A DNA stretch of 16,649 nt from an uncultured Limosilactobacillus sp. (GCA_944326735.1 CALVFC010000017.1:1-16649), one strand, 5' to 3'. Positions 6,630 to 14,459 are shown, counted from the first letter of the stretch. Numbers and translations are program-made. The notes: generated from the letters alone by a model not told the origin.

Positions 6630-8051
6630 TTATTCGATAAAGTCAACTTTGACTTCTAACATCTCAAACAGGTCCTTGATTTGTTGAGGCTTCAAACTGA
6701 AGCTGAGGATCGTGTGGTGTCCACCACCAGCGTGCATCCAACGTTTAGCCCCTTCCTTTAAGCCAACAGTTGGGGTCCATAATTGCTTAGCAACTGGTAA
6801 GTGTGGTGTTTCAGCTTCTGGCTTGTGACAATCAACAGAGTAACCAATGACTTTGTAACCATCGTTAAAGTACGAAAGAGTAACATCAACGGCCTTACCT
6901 TCACGACCAGTAAATACTAACCGTGCAGGATCGTCCTTGTCACCAATATCAAGTGGGTGAACTTCAACCCGTGGCTTATCAGAAGCAATGCTTGGGTCAA
7001 CTTCGAGCATATGAGATCCCAGGATTGCTTCATGGCCATGCCGAAGGTCGAGAGTGTAGTCTTCCATGAAAGCGGTAGCAACATTGTGAGTAGCAATCTT
7101 TAACAGCCGATCCATCCCGGCAGACTTCCAGTCACCTTCAGCACCAAATCCATAACCATCACGCATTAGTAATTGGGCTGCTAAACCAGGTAATTCTTCC
7201 AGTCCATGAAGGTCTTCGAAGTTGGTAGTGAAGCCGGTGTAGCCCTTTTCATCCATGAACTTCTTTAATGCAATGTATTCACGAAGTTGGTAACGGACTG
7301 AGTGTTCGTAGTGTTCCTTGCTGTTGTCACCTTGAACTAAGTCGTACTTGTCCTTTAAGTCAGCGTATGCCTTATCAATGTCTTCGTCACTAACGGCATT
7401 GACATATTCAACCAACTCACTAACTGGCCAGTAATCCACTGTCCATCCTAAGAACATTTGTGCTTCAACCTTGTCACCTTCAGTAACGGCAACATTCCGC
7501 ATCGTATCCCCGAAACGAACAATCTTAATCTTGAAGCTTTCATTATAAGCAACCGCAACGTTTTGCCAATCGGCGATTTCTTCTTGAACATCTTCATCGC
7601 CCCAGAAGCCATAAACAATCTTATTATGCTTTTGTAAACGAGCATTGATGTAAGCATATTCACGATCACCGTGAGCAGACTGGTTAAGGTTCATGTAGTC
7701 AAAGTCAATCGTGTCATAAGGAATCTTGTTCAGGTATTGAGTTGCTAAGTGCAGTAATGGCTTTTGCAAAAGTTTAGTACCACGGATCCAGTTCTTGGCT
7801 GGGGAGAAAGTATGCATCCAGGTCATAACCCCGGCAACATTATCGTTGTAGTTAGCCTCTTTCATGAACTTAGTAATGCCATCAGCAGTCGTCATAACAC
7901 CTTTGAAAACAACTTTATATGGAAGATTTCCACTAGCGTTTAGTTTATTAACGATGTCTTCTGCGTCAGCAGCAACTGACTTCAACTGTTCTTCACCATA
8001 AAGGAATTGACTACCAGTAACAAACCAAAATTCATAATTCTTCATATCCAT
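6630..8051 (-). CDS. araA: L-arabinose isomerase
   Basis: A 473-residue enzyme that interconverts L-arabinose and L-ribulose, the first step after uptake. It needs a divalent metal, usually Mn2+. The metal and catalytic residues are all present: Glu305 in GFGAEGDWK, Glu330 in [10 protein letters not shown], His347 in ILGSHMLEV and His446 in [10 protein letters not shown], matching E. coli Glu306, Glu333, His350 and His450. The N-terminal [15 protein letters not shown] is typical of the family. The ATG at 8051 is 9 bases after AAAGGAG; a second in-frame ATG two codons later is less well placed. A 47-base AT-rich gap separates it from araD. Lactobacillus members of this family also convert galactose to tagatose in vitro, which may apply here. 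Confidence 0.97.
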   Translation of the reverse strand: MDMKNYEFWFVTGSQFLYGEEQLKSVAADAEDIVNKLNASGNLPYKVVFKGVMTTADGITKFMKEANYNDNVAGVMTWMHTFSPAKNWIRGTKLLQKPLLHLATQYLNKIPYDTIDFDYMNLNQSAHGDREYAYINARLQKHNKIVYGFWGDEDVQEEIADWQNVAVAYNESFKIKIVRFGDTMRNVAVTEGDKVEAQMFLGWTVDYWPVSELVEYVNAVSDEDIDKAYADLKDKYDLVQGDNSKEHYEHSVRYQLREYIALKKFMDEKGYTGFTTNFEDLHGLEELPGLAAQLLMRDGYGFGAEGDWKSAGMDRLLKIATHNVATAFMEDYTLDLRHGHEAILGSHMLEVDPSIASDKPRVEVHPLDIGDKDDPARLVFTGREGKAVDVTLSYFNDGYKVIGYSVDCHKPEAETPHLPVAKQLWTPTVGLKEGAKRWMHAGGGHHTILSFSLKPQQIKDLFEMLEVKVDFIE

Positions 8052-8098
8052 GAGATAACACTCCTTTTAAATGTTTTTAATTATCTATTCTTAATCAA

Positions 8099-8827
8099 TT
8101 AGGCATGAGTGGCGTGATCTTTTGAATGGGCATTGTTCTGTCCATAGTAGGCGTTCTTACCGTGCTTGCGGTAATAATGCTTATCCAACAGGTATTGCGG
8201 TAACTCCAAGTTACTGCGGGTTAATTGCATTGCGTGATAATCCTCTTCAGCAACAACTTCCAGCACCTTGGCATTATAAACAGCTTTGTCCGGTGTTGGC
8301 CCCCAAGCAAATGGTCCATGTTGCATCACTAGGGCCGCGGGGGTGGCTTCATAATCTAAGCCGCGTTCTTTGAAGGAACGAACAATGACTTTACCCGTAT
8401 TGCCTTCATAGTCTTCCTCAATTTCTTCCTTGGTCAATGCATCAGCCGCCGGTACATCAGTATAGAAAGTATCGGCATGAGTAGTATTTAATGCTGGGAT
8501 ATCCATGTGGGCGGCAGCAAATGAAACAGCCCATGGTGAATGGGTATGGACAATCCCACCGATCTTAGGAAAGTGGTTATAGAGGTAAGTATGCGTTGGG
8601 GTATCACTTGATGGGTTGAGGTCACCTTCCACCACGTCACCATTTAAATTCACAACTACCATGTCATCAGGCGTTAACTCTTCATAGGGAACGCCTGATG
8701 GTTTGATTACAAATAAACCCTTTTCGCGATCAATTCCCGATACATTTCCCCAGGTGAAGGTTACCAACCCTAACTTAGGAAGACGCATGTTGGCTTCATA
8801 TACTTCCTTTTTCAATTCTTCTAACAT
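8099..8827 (-). CDS. araD: L-ribulose-5-phosphate 4-epimerase
   Basis: A 242-residue class II aldolase-fold enzyme converting L-ribulose 5-phosphate to D-xylulose 5-phosphate, the substrate of phosphoketolase or the pentose phosphate pathway. The zinc ligands are His94 and His96 in GGIVHTHSPWAV and His170 in VMQHGPF. Other active-site equivalents are Asp75 in SSDTPTH, Asp119 in HADTFYTDVP and Tyr228 in NAYYGQ, each one residue below the E. coli numbering. N-terminal phosphate-binding elements TWGNVS and KPSGVPY are also present. The start codon overlaps the araB stop as TAATG, so the two are translationally coupled. The C-terminal tail is histidine- and alanine-rich. Confidence 0.97.
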   Translation of the reverse strand: MLEELKKEVYEANMRLPKLGLVTFTWGNVSGIDREKGLFVIKPSGVPYEELTPDDMVVVNLNGDVVEGDLNPSSDTPTHTYLYNHFPKIGGIVHTHSPWAVSFAAAHMDIPALNTTHADTFYTDVPAADALTKEEIEEDYEGNTGKVIVRSFKERGLDYEATPAALVMQHGPFAWGPTPDKAVYNAKVLEVVAEEDYHAMQLTRSNLELPQYLLDKHYYRKHGKNAYYGQNNAHSKDHATHA

Positions 8828-10440
8828 TAATCTTGCCCCTTTTCTTTAATACTTGTTCCAGCTAAGGTTTCCACGGGCAGACCCGCTTGGTATCTCTTGA
8901 TAAACTTCTGATATCCGGCGACACCGGCTGGCTCTGGAGTTAAGGTCATACTTTCTGGATTCTTAAACACTTTTTCATCTAAGAAATTAGCTAAGGATTC
9001 TTGTGCCCCAGTTTCTGCATATTTAGCTAACACGGCCATGCCCCATGGTCCACCTTCACTAGCGGTATTCATAATGGTGATTGGAATATTTAACGCGTTA
9101 GCCAGAATCTGTTGACCAATTACTGGTGTTCCAAACAGACCACCCTGGGCAATCATGACATCGGTCTGAACATGTTCTTCATTTAAGAGAATATCCATCC
9201 CAATCTTCAATGGAGCAAACGCCGCATAAAGTTGCGTCAGGAAGAAGTTAGCTAACGTCATTTTGCTGTTCGGTGTTCTAATAAATAGCGGCCGCCCTGT
9301 TTCAACCTTGGTAATGTTTTCCCCAGAGAGGTAACTATAATTGGTTAAGCCCCCGGCATCAGGATCGGACCGAACTGTTGAGTCAAATAAGGTTTCATAC
9401 AGCTTATTGGTATCTAACTTGACCCCAATTAAATCGGTAAATTCACGGAACAAACCTACCCATGCGTTAATGTCAGATGAACAATTATTGATGTGTACCA
9501 TCGCAACCGGGTCCCCAGTAGGTGTTGTAACAATGTCAATATCGCGGTGCAGCTTTTTCAATGGCTGATCGAGAACGTTCATTGAGAACGCCGATGTCCC
9601 AACGGAAATGTTCCCGGTCCGTTTTCTAACACTGTTAGTACCGACCATTCCAGTTCCGGCATCACCTTCAGGAGGAGCCATTAAGCTTCCCGCTTCTAGT
9701 TTTCCTGAAGGGTCTAATAGTTTGGCGCCAAATGGTGTTAAATTACCGGCTGAGTGTCCAGCAGTGATTACCTCTGGCAGCAAATCCTTAATATGCCATG
9801 GATATTTTTTGACATTACTAAGTTGACTAAACTTATCCAACATTTCCTGGTCGTAGTTCAATTGACTGCTATCAATTGGGAACACGCCAGATGCATCACC
9901 GATCCCCAGAACTTTTTGTCCAGACAATTGCCAATGGACATAGCCTGCTAAAGTGGTGATAAAACTAACCTTCTTGACGTGGGGTTCGTCATTGAGGATT
10001 GCTTGGTATAAGTGGGCAATGCTCCACCGCTGCGGGATGTTGAAGTTAAAGACTTTCGTCAATTCATCAGCCGCTTCGCCAGTAATGTTATTTCGCCATG
10101 TTCTAAATGGCACAAGTAATTGATTGTCCTGGTCAAACGCTAAGTAACCATGCATCATTGCACTAATGCCAATCGAACTAATCTTAGTTAATGCAATATG
10201 GTACTTTCCTTGAATATCGGCCTGAATTTTTGAATAGGCCGCTTGAATTCCTTCCCAGACTTGATCTAATGAGTAAGTCCAAATATTATTTTCAAGTTTA
10301 TTTTCCCATGTATAACTTCCTGAAGAGATCGTTTCAAAATGGTCATTAATAAGAACCGCTTTGATTCGGGTAGAACCTAGTTCAATTCCCAAAGAGGTTT
10401 TCCCGGTTTCAATTTGGTCGGCCGTTTCGCGAAGATTCAT
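8827..10440 (-). CDS. araB: L-ribulokinase, FGGY family
   Basis: A 537-residue sugar kinase that should phosphorylate L-ribulose with ATP. FGGY-fold landmarks are the N-terminal phosphate-binding loop LGIELGSTRIKAVL (residues 17-30), the sugar-site stretch SAMMHGYLAFD at 93-103, the probable catalytic base Asp260 in PPEGDAGTGMVG, the second phosphate loop GNISVGTSAF (277-286) and the adenosine-binding region AQGGLFGTPVIG plus TASEGGPWGMAVLAKY (459-474). It belongs to the shorter lactobacillus/clostridial FGGY branch rather than the E. coli AraB branch, so the substrate assignment leans on its place between the transporter and araD. The ribosome binding site AAGGAGGT overlaps the symporter stop codon; 13 bases separate the genes. 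Confidence 0.88.
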   Translation of the reverse strand: MNLRETADQIETGKTSLGIELGSTRIKAVLINDHFETISSGSYTWENKLENNIWTYSLDQVWEGIQAAYSKIQADIQGKYHIALTKISSIGISAMMHGYLAFDQDNQLLVPFRTWRNNITGEAADELTKVFNFNIPQRWSIAHLYQAILNDEPHVKKVSFITTLAGYVHWQLSGQKVLGIGDASGVFPIDSSQLNYDQEMLDKFSQLSNVKKYPWHIKDLLPEVITAGHSAGNLTPFGAKLLDPSGKLEAGSLMAPPEGDAGTGMVGTNSVRKRTGNISVGTSAFSMNVLDQPLKKLHRDIDIVTTPTGDPVAMVHINNCSSDINAWVGLFREFTDLIGVKLDTNKLYETLFDSTVRSDPDAGGLTNYSYLSGENITKVETGRPLFIRTPNSKMTLANFFLTQLYAAFAPLKIGMDILLNEEHVQTDVMIAQGGLFGTPVIGQQILANALNIPITIMNTASEGGPWGMAVLAKYAETGAQESLANFLDEKVFKNPESMTLTPEPAGVAGYQKFIKRYQAGLPVETLAGTSIKEKGQD

Positions 10441-10453
10441 TGTTCATACCTCC

Positions 10454-11848
10454 TTACTTAACGCCATGCTTTGTTCCTGCTGCTTCAATTTCTTCCAACG
10501 TGTGACCACGGGTTTCGGGTACCCGTGTCTTAATAAAGAGGACACCAAGCAGACAGATAATTCCGAAGATTGCAAACACAGCTTCTTGTGGCATGTTAGC
10601 GGTCATAATTGGGAATAATAGACCAACAAGCCATGAACCAATCCAGTTAAAGGATGATGCTAACCCTGAAGCCCGGCCCCGAATAGCTAATGGGAAGATT
10701 TCACCAACTAGTACCCAGGTAAGTGGCGCCCAAGTTACTGAATAGAACGCAACGTAGATACATAAGAAGACCACAATCGTAATTGGGTTCATGTTAGGCA
10801 TAAGCAGGTTGATAATGGCGGGAAGGATAAATGATAAGCCCATTACTCCACCACCGACCATGAGCAGTGTCCGCCGGTTGAATTTTTCGGCAATCCACAT
10901 ATACACCAGTGAACCTAAAACAAGGAGAATTCCTTGAATGATTGGCCACATCAGATTAGAAGATGCAGCTTGTCCAGTTGCCTTTTGAACGATTAATGGG
11001 ATGTAGTAGAAGATCGCATTTGCACCTTGAAATTGTTGGAAGGCGGCCACACCGACACCAGCGATTACCAGGTAACGATACTTTGGACTAAGTAATGTTG
11101 ACCATGACGTCTTTGTGCTAGCTTGCTCTTCATCAGCCGCAGTCGTTTGAATGCTCTGCAATTCATCATCAATTTCTGAAGGGTCCTTTCTGATATAGGA
11201 CAAGACCTGACGAGCCGCTGCTTCATCACCATTGCGAAGCAGAAAACGAGGAGATTCTGGTAGACGTAAAACACCAAGGAAAAGGATTAATGCTGGTACA
11301 GCAGCTAGGCCAAGCATCAGACGCCAAGCCCATTCACCAGGTAAATCTTTGAGCAAGAAATCAATAACGTAGGATAGCAGCATCCCTAAACAAATCATGG
11401 TTTGGTTTAATCCGGACAAACGTCCTCGTGAATTTGCGGGTGCCATTTCAGACATGTATGCTGGCACCAAAGCTGATGCAGCACCAACCGCTAACCCTAA
11501 CAGGATCCGCACGGTAATTAGATAATAAGCACTCGTTTCACCCATGTCTGGTGAAACCCCTGATAAGACGGAAAAGATCATGAAGATAATTGACGACATC
11601 AGAATCATCTTCCGCCGACCAAATTTATCAGATAGCTGACCTGCCAGGGCTCCACCGAAGATTGCACCGAACATAACCGCTGATGTGATCCAACCAACTA
11701 AGCCAGCCGCGTTTTCCAAATGCCAATCGGTTTGCAAAAACGGCAGTGCACCTGTCATTACTCCGATATCGTAACCAAATAGGATTCCACCAAATGATCC
11801 GAAAAAGTAAATGAAGGCACTTGATATCTTTTTATGAGCTTGTGCCAT
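10454..11848 (-). CDS. araE: Sugar/H+ symporter, probable arabinose transporter
   Basis: A 464-residue, twelve-helix major facilitator protein of the sugar porter family (AraE/XylE type), in the cytoplasmic membrane. Diagnostic motifs are DKFGRRK (74-80, loop 2-3), the Glu-Arg region around SRGRLSGLNQT (140-150), PESPRFLL (197-204), QQFQGANAIFYYIP (271-284), EKFNRR (321-326), EIFPLAIRGR (383-392) and the C-terminal PETRG (444-448). The Gln-Gln pair at 271-272 is the usual sugar-binding position. Being first in the ara operon it most likely imports L-arabinose with a proton; xylose is an alternative. AAGGAGG lies 11 bases before the ATG. An ATG just after the ribosome binding site is out of frame and too close. 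Confidence 0.92.
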   Translation of the reverse strand: MAQAHKKISSAFIYFFGSFGGILFGYDIGVMTGALPFLQTDWHLENAAGLVGWITSAVMFGAIFGGALAGQLSDKFGRRKMILMSSIIFMIFSVLSGVSPDMGETSAYYLITVRILLGLAVGAASALVPAYMSEMAPANSRGRLSGLNQTMICLGMLLSYVIDFLLKDLPGEWAWRLMLGLAAVPALILFLGVLRLPESPRFLLRNGDEAAARQVLSYIRKDPSEIDDELQSIQTTAADEEQASTKTSWSTLLSPKYRYLVIAGVGVAAFQQFQGANAIFYYIPLIVQKATGQAASSNLMWPIIQGILLVLGSLVYMWIAEKFNRRTLLMVGGGVMGLSFILPAIINLLMPNMNPITIVVFLCIYVAFYSVTWAPLTWVLVGEIFPLAIRGRASGLASSFNWIGSWLVGLLFPIMTANMPQEAVFAIFGIICLLGVLFIKTRVPETRGHTLEEIEAAGTKHGVK

Positions 11849-11900
11849 GTTACTTTCATCCTCCTTAGAATTGACAAACAGTAGCTAATATCCGCTTTCT

Positions 11901-11914
11901 TGAAAACGCATTCA
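11901..11914. promoter_or_regulatory. cre site (CcpA operator) in the ara leader
   Basis: TGAAAACGCATTCA matches the cre consensus TGWAANCGNTNWCA at 13 of 14 positions. It sits about 8 to 21 bases downstream of the predicted ara start, where CcpA bound in glucose-grown cells would block elongation or open-complex escape. Confidence 0.75.
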
Positions 11915-11927
11915 TTGAACAATTCTT

Positions 11928-11956
11928 ATATTATATTATTTGTACGTATAAATCAA
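11928..11956 (-). promoter_or_regulatory. Promoter of the araE-B-D-A operon
   Basis: Reading the - strand, TTGATT (11956-11951) is followed after 17 bases by TAATAT (11933-11928); TATAAT at 11935-11930 gives the alternative 15-base spacer. Transcription would start near 11921, leaving a leader of about 70 bases before araE. Confidence 0.7.
11938..11953. promoter_or_regulatory. AraR operator 1, within the promoter spacer
   Basis: ATTTGTACGTATAAAT is a near-perfect palindrome, one base from the B. subtilis AraR consensus as I recall it (ATTTGTACGTACAAAT). It fills the space between -35 and -10, so bound AraR would exclude RNA polymerase. Confidence 0.85.
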
Positions 11957-11993
11957 GAGTATTTAGATAAATTGTTACGTATCTTTTGCAATA

Positions 11994-12009
11994 AGTTGTA
12001 TGTATAAGT
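11994..12009. promoter_or_regulatory. AraR operator 2, degenerate
   Basis: AGTTGTATGTATAAGT matches operator 1 at 13 of 16 positions; its centre is 56 bases upstream. Like operator 1 it directly follows a -35-like element on the - strand (TTGACT at 12012-12007). It is a weaker call than the other two boxes. Confidence 0.5.
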
Positions 12010-12053
12010 CAAATAAATGTTACTATATTGGGGAAAAGGTACTATTATTTGTT

Positions 12054-12070
12054 ATATTAATGGTTAATAT
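12054..12070. repeat. Palindrome beside the distal AraR operator
   Basis: ATATTAATGGTTAATAT has 7-base perfect arms around TGG and touches the distal AraR box at 12069. The sequence is AT-rich, so it could be chance; it could also be a second protein's site. Confidence 0.35.
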
Positions 12071-12084
12071 TTATACGTATAAAT
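12069..12084. promoter_or_regulatory. AraR operator 3, distal perfect palindrome
   Basis: ATTTATACGTATAAAT is a perfect 16-base palindrome differing from operator 1 by one base. Its centre is 131 bases upstream of operator 1 and 75 from operator 2. No promoter overlaps it, so a looping role with the proximal boxes is the simplest reading. Confidence 0.8.
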
Positions 12085-12094
12085 AAAATGGCAC

Positions 12095-12140
12095 AAAAAA
12101 ATCCTTAACACATAAAAGTTAATTTACGTGTTAAGGATTT
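12095..12140 (-). terminator. Terminator of the HTH/TPR regulator gene
   Basis: AAATCCTTAACAC at 12099-12111 pairs perfectly (13 bases) with GTGTTAAGGATTT at 12128-12140. On the - strand it is followed by seven T. It shields the ara control region from transcription of the upstream regulator gene. Confidence 0.92.
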
Positions 12141-12164
12141 GATTATTATAGTAATGGGGCGTAT

Positions 12165-13007
12165 TTAAGCCAAAGATTGTAATGCGGCTTGAATTTGTTC
12201 CCGGACCGCTGACTCTTTCCGCGCTAAGCTGATACTCTGTGCAATTTGCAAGGATTGTTTAGCATCAGCTTTCTTACCGAGGCCCTGAGCTGCCAAGCCC
12301 CGGGCATAGTACAGTTCATCAAGGATGAAGAGTGAATCATGCTGCCGACATAGTTCAACCCCCCGTGCAGCCATTTCTTCGGCTTGTTGGTACTCACCTA
12401 ATTCTTGGTATAAGTTAGCAAGCTGGCAATAAATAGAAGCCCACTGGTGCAAGCTACCAATAAGTTTCTTATTATCAATCAACCGCACTGCCCGGTCCGT
12501 CAACCGTTTGGCACGGTCGCGATCATTGCGTTCATAATATGCCAACGCCATCCCGGCAGTTGTCATAGCAAGGTAAATATTTGCACTGGTTGTCGCAAAC
12601 TGGGTTAATACTAATTCAAAGTTAAAGATGGCATCATCTAATTGTTGATTATGAACCTGAACCATCCCTAATAGGTAGTAGTAACGTTGCTTATCAAAGT
12701 CAGAATTCAGCTGCTTAACTGACATATGATTTAATAGCTGTTCAGCCTGGTCAAAGTGATGCGAAACGAGCTCCTGAACAATATCATTGAATTGTTCATT
12801 AATCTGATTACCTTCATTTTCGATAATCCGTTCTGGTTGGATACTCAACCGCTTACAAATTGCTGTTAAAATATCCATTTTAGGTAACCGATTTTGCTTT
12901 TCCATTAAGCTGATCGTCGCCTGAGTACAGATTCCATCCGCTAACGCAGTTTGTGATAATCCCCTCTTGCGGCGTATTTGTTTTAAGATGTCTCCCCGGA
13001 GTTTCAT
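12165..13007 (-). CDS. XRE-type HTH regulator with TPR repeats
   Basis: A 280-residue transcription factor. Residues 4-60 form an HTH_3 (Cro/CI) domain, with QTALADGICTQATISLMEKQ carrying the turn and recognition helix. From about residue 73 to the end the protein is all helical and TPR-like; the clearest repeat is 190-221 (ASIYCQLANLYQELGEYQQA and on), with others at about 107-140, 144-178 and 229-262. This architecture is that of PlcR/Rgg-like (RNPP) regulators, many of which bind short peptides, although TPR-XRE proteins without peptides also exist. GAGGAAGGG precedes the ATG. It has its own promoter and terminator, and no peptide gene or obvious target lies next to it. Its function is unknown. 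Confidence 0.85.
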   Translation of the reverse strand: MKLRGDILKQIRRKRGLSQTALADGICTQATISLMEKQNRLPKMDILTAICKRLSIQPERIIENEGNQINEQFNDIVQELVSHHFDQAEQLLNHMSVKQLNSDFDKQRYYYLLGMVQVHNQQLDDAIFNFELVLTQFATTSANIYLAMTTAGMALAYYERNDRDRAKRLTDRAVRLIDNKKLIGSLHQWASIYCQLANLYQELGEYQQAEEMAARGVELCRQHDSLFILDELYYARGLAAQGLGKKADAKQSLQIAQSISLARKESAVREQIQAALQSLA

Positions 13008-13044
13008 ATTTTCCCTTCCTCAAATCAAAATTATCATAGTTTTT

Positions 13045-13063
13045 ATTGAAAAAGACTTTCAAT
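13045..13063. repeat. Inverted repeat in the regulator's leader
   Basis: ATTGAAA and TTTCAAT arms flank a 5-base spacer, followed at 13073-13081 by the related CATTGGAAA. The cluster lies between the -10 of the HTH/TPR gene and its start codon, where an autoregulatory operator could sit. Assignment to that protein is inference. Confidence 0.4.
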
Positions 13064-13091
13064 GTGGTTAGTCATTGGAAATACTTTTGAT

Positions 13092-13100
13092 ATTATAGCA
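13092..13100 (-). promoter_or_regulatory. Extended -10 promoter of the HTH/TPR gene
   Basis: On the - strand TGCTATAAT is a perfect extended -10 element. The -35 region is poor (about CTCGAT). The start would be near 13085, giving a leader of some 80 bases. Confidence 0.6.
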
Positions 13101-13142
13101 CTATTATTATAAAAATCGAGCGTTAAACCCTGTTAATTATCA

Positions 13143-13186
13143 TAAAAGCACAGCTCGCACTCAAGTTAATGAGGATGAGCTGTGCT
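13143..13186 (-). terminator. Terminator of ddl
   Basis: AGCACAGCTC at 13147-13156 pairs perfectly with GAGCTGTGCT at 13177-13186, with an inner CTCA/TGAG stem. On the - strand it is followed by TTTTATG. It lies about 20 bases past the ddl stop. Confidence 0.85.
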
Positions 13187-13206
13187 CGATATAAAAATAT
13201 TTCTAA

Positions 13207-14346
13207 TTAGTCTTGATCGTTGTAGTTCTTTTGACCGACCTTTTCCTTGCCTAACTTCTGGAAGTCATACTTAATCTCACTATTACGCTTAAATTCTTCC
13301 AGACCTAGCTTAATGAGGCGGTCAATCAATTCGGAGTAGCTAATCCCTGAGACTTCCCACATCTGGGGATACAGACTAATGTTCGTAAATCCTGGCAATG
13401 TATTTGGTTCACCAAGGTAAGGAACATTGTTACTGTCTACTAGGAAGTCAATCCGGGACATCCCCTTCATGCCCAGTACTTTGTAGGCCTTTAATGCCAT
13501 ATCGGTGATTTCATCAGTCAGATACTGTGGCAACTTCACTGGCAATTCAAAAACTACGCCACTAGCATCAACGAACTTATTCTGGTAATCATAGAAGGCA
13601 TCCCCTTTAGGAACTCGAACAGCCCCCAGTTTCGAAGCGATTGGGTGTTCATTACCTAAAATAGAAATCTCCACTTCTTGTGGATGGTCAATCCCTTGTT
13701 CTACCAGGATCTTGAAATCATACTTGAAAGCATCATCAAGAGCCTTTTCATATTCTGTTGCATTGGTTACCTTGTGAATACCAACGGAGGAACCTTGCTT
13801 AGCCGGCTTAACGAATGCCAAGTCCCCAATCTCTTCTTCAACCCGGTCCCATGGATATTCAGACCGGTTTTCAGGAGTAACCAAGACGTATGGCGTATTG
13901 CGAATACCTGCTTGGGTAAGAATTTTCTTCGTTAAGTCCTTATCGAAAGACATGGCTGAAGCAGCAATGTTAGACCCAACGTATGGTTTATTGAGCAGCT
14001 TAAACAAGCCTTGAATGGTCCCATCTTCACCCAAGTTACCGTGAATAACTGGGAAGAAGAGGTCGACCTTCTTCAGCTCATTGAGAGCCAAGATAGGAGC
14101 TAACACTTGGTTAGTATCCATCTTAGCGTAAGCTTCCTTAACGACCTGGTCCTCATCTTCACCATCAAAGATCCGTTGAGAATCAGCGTTTCCCAATAAA
14201 ATTCCATCCTTGGTAAACATAAACAAGCTAACATCATACTTGTCTTTATCAAGGGCATCGTAGATATTGTGGGCAGATCGTTTGGAAACGTCATGCTCAG
14301 AGGAATTACCGCCGAACAGTAATGCGATGCTTAATTTATTGGTCAT
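13207..14346 (-). CDS. ddl: D-alanine ligase, D-Ala-D-Lac type predicted
   Basis: A 379-residue ATP-grasp ligase making the D-Ala-D-X end of peptidoglycan precursors in the cytoplasm. Landmarks are LLFGGNSSEHDVS with Glu17, HGNLGEDGTIQG (102-113), KQGSSVGIHK with the active-site Ser, RIDFLVD (298-304) and GEPNTLPGFTNIS. In the omega-loop FYDYQNKF the residue after Lys257 is Phe258; E. coli DdlB has Tyr216 there and makes D-Ala-D-Ala, while Leuconostoc and vancomycin-resistant lactobacilli have Phe and make D-Ala-D-Lac. I chose ATG 14346: AAGGTGG precedes it, the family motif follows at once, and the longer frame from 14412 would begin upstream of the promoter. It is monocistronic and divergent from the MFS gene. 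Confidence 0.95.
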   Translation of the reverse strand: MTNKLSIALLFGGNSSEHDVSKRSAHNIYDALDKDKYDVSLFMFTKDGILLGNADSQRIFDGEDEDQVVKEAYAKMDTNQVLAPILALNELKKVDLFFPVIHGNLGEDGTIQGLFKLLNKPYVGSNIAASAMSFDKDLTKKILTQAGIRNTPYVLVTPENRSEYPWDRVEEEIGDLAFVKPAKQGSSVGIHKVTNATEYEKALDDAFKYDFKILVEQGIDHPQEVEISILGNEHPIASKLGAVRVPKGDAFYDYQNKFVDASGVVFELPVKLPQYLTDEITDMALKAYKVLGMKGMSRIDFLVDSNNVPYLGEPNTLPGFTNISLYPQMWEVSGISYSELIDRLIKLGLEEFKRNSEIKYDFQKLGKEKVGQKNYNDQD

Positions 14347-14395
14347 AATATATACCACCTTACTATAAATATTTTCCCGTGTTTTTCGAACTTTA

Positions 14396-14404
14396 AGTAT
14401 AACA
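14396..14404 (-). promoter_or_regulatory. Extended -10 promoter of ddl
   Basis: On the - strand TGTTATACT is an extended -10 element with no good -35. The start would be near 14389, about 40 bases before the chosen ddl start codon, which supports that start. Confidence 0.55.
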
Positions 14405-14459
14405 TGAATCATTTTCGCTTACTAGCTAATTTCATTTCATCATCAGTCCGGTGATGCGT

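Noticed and set aside
8052..8098. A separate araA promoter in the AT-rich gap between araD and araA
   Set aside because: TTGATT and GATAAT are present but only seven bases apart; no correctly spaced pair is visible.
11971..11986. A fourth AraR-like site, ATTGTTACGTATCTTT
   Set aside because: It shares the TACGTAT core but matches operator 1 at only 11 of 16 positions and is not palindromic, which is weak in AT-rich DNA.
12049..12077. A + strand promoter (TTGTTA and TATACG) in the ara control region
   Set aside because: Poor -10 and nothing to transcribe; it would run against the terminator and the HTH/TPR gene.
12089..12109. A six-codon reading frame (MAQKNP) just after the distal AraR box
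   Set aside because: No ribosome binding site, and it runs into the terminator stem of the neighbouring gene.
13043..13075. A 10-residue reading frame on the - strand (MTNHIESLFQ) upstream of the HTH/TPR gene, as a possible signal or leader peptide
   Set aside because: It has no ribosome binding site, lacks a signal-like sequence and mostly reads through the inverted repeat.
13062..13112. A 16-residue hydrophobic reading frame on the + strand, as a possible pheromone for the TPR regulator
   Set aside because: No ribosome binding site and no + strand promoter; it overlaps the regulator's promoter and leader.
14441..14456. CATCA/TGATG inverted repeat upstream of the MFS gene as a repressor operator
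   Set aside because: Five-base arms are too short to separate from chance, and no regulator gene sits beside it.
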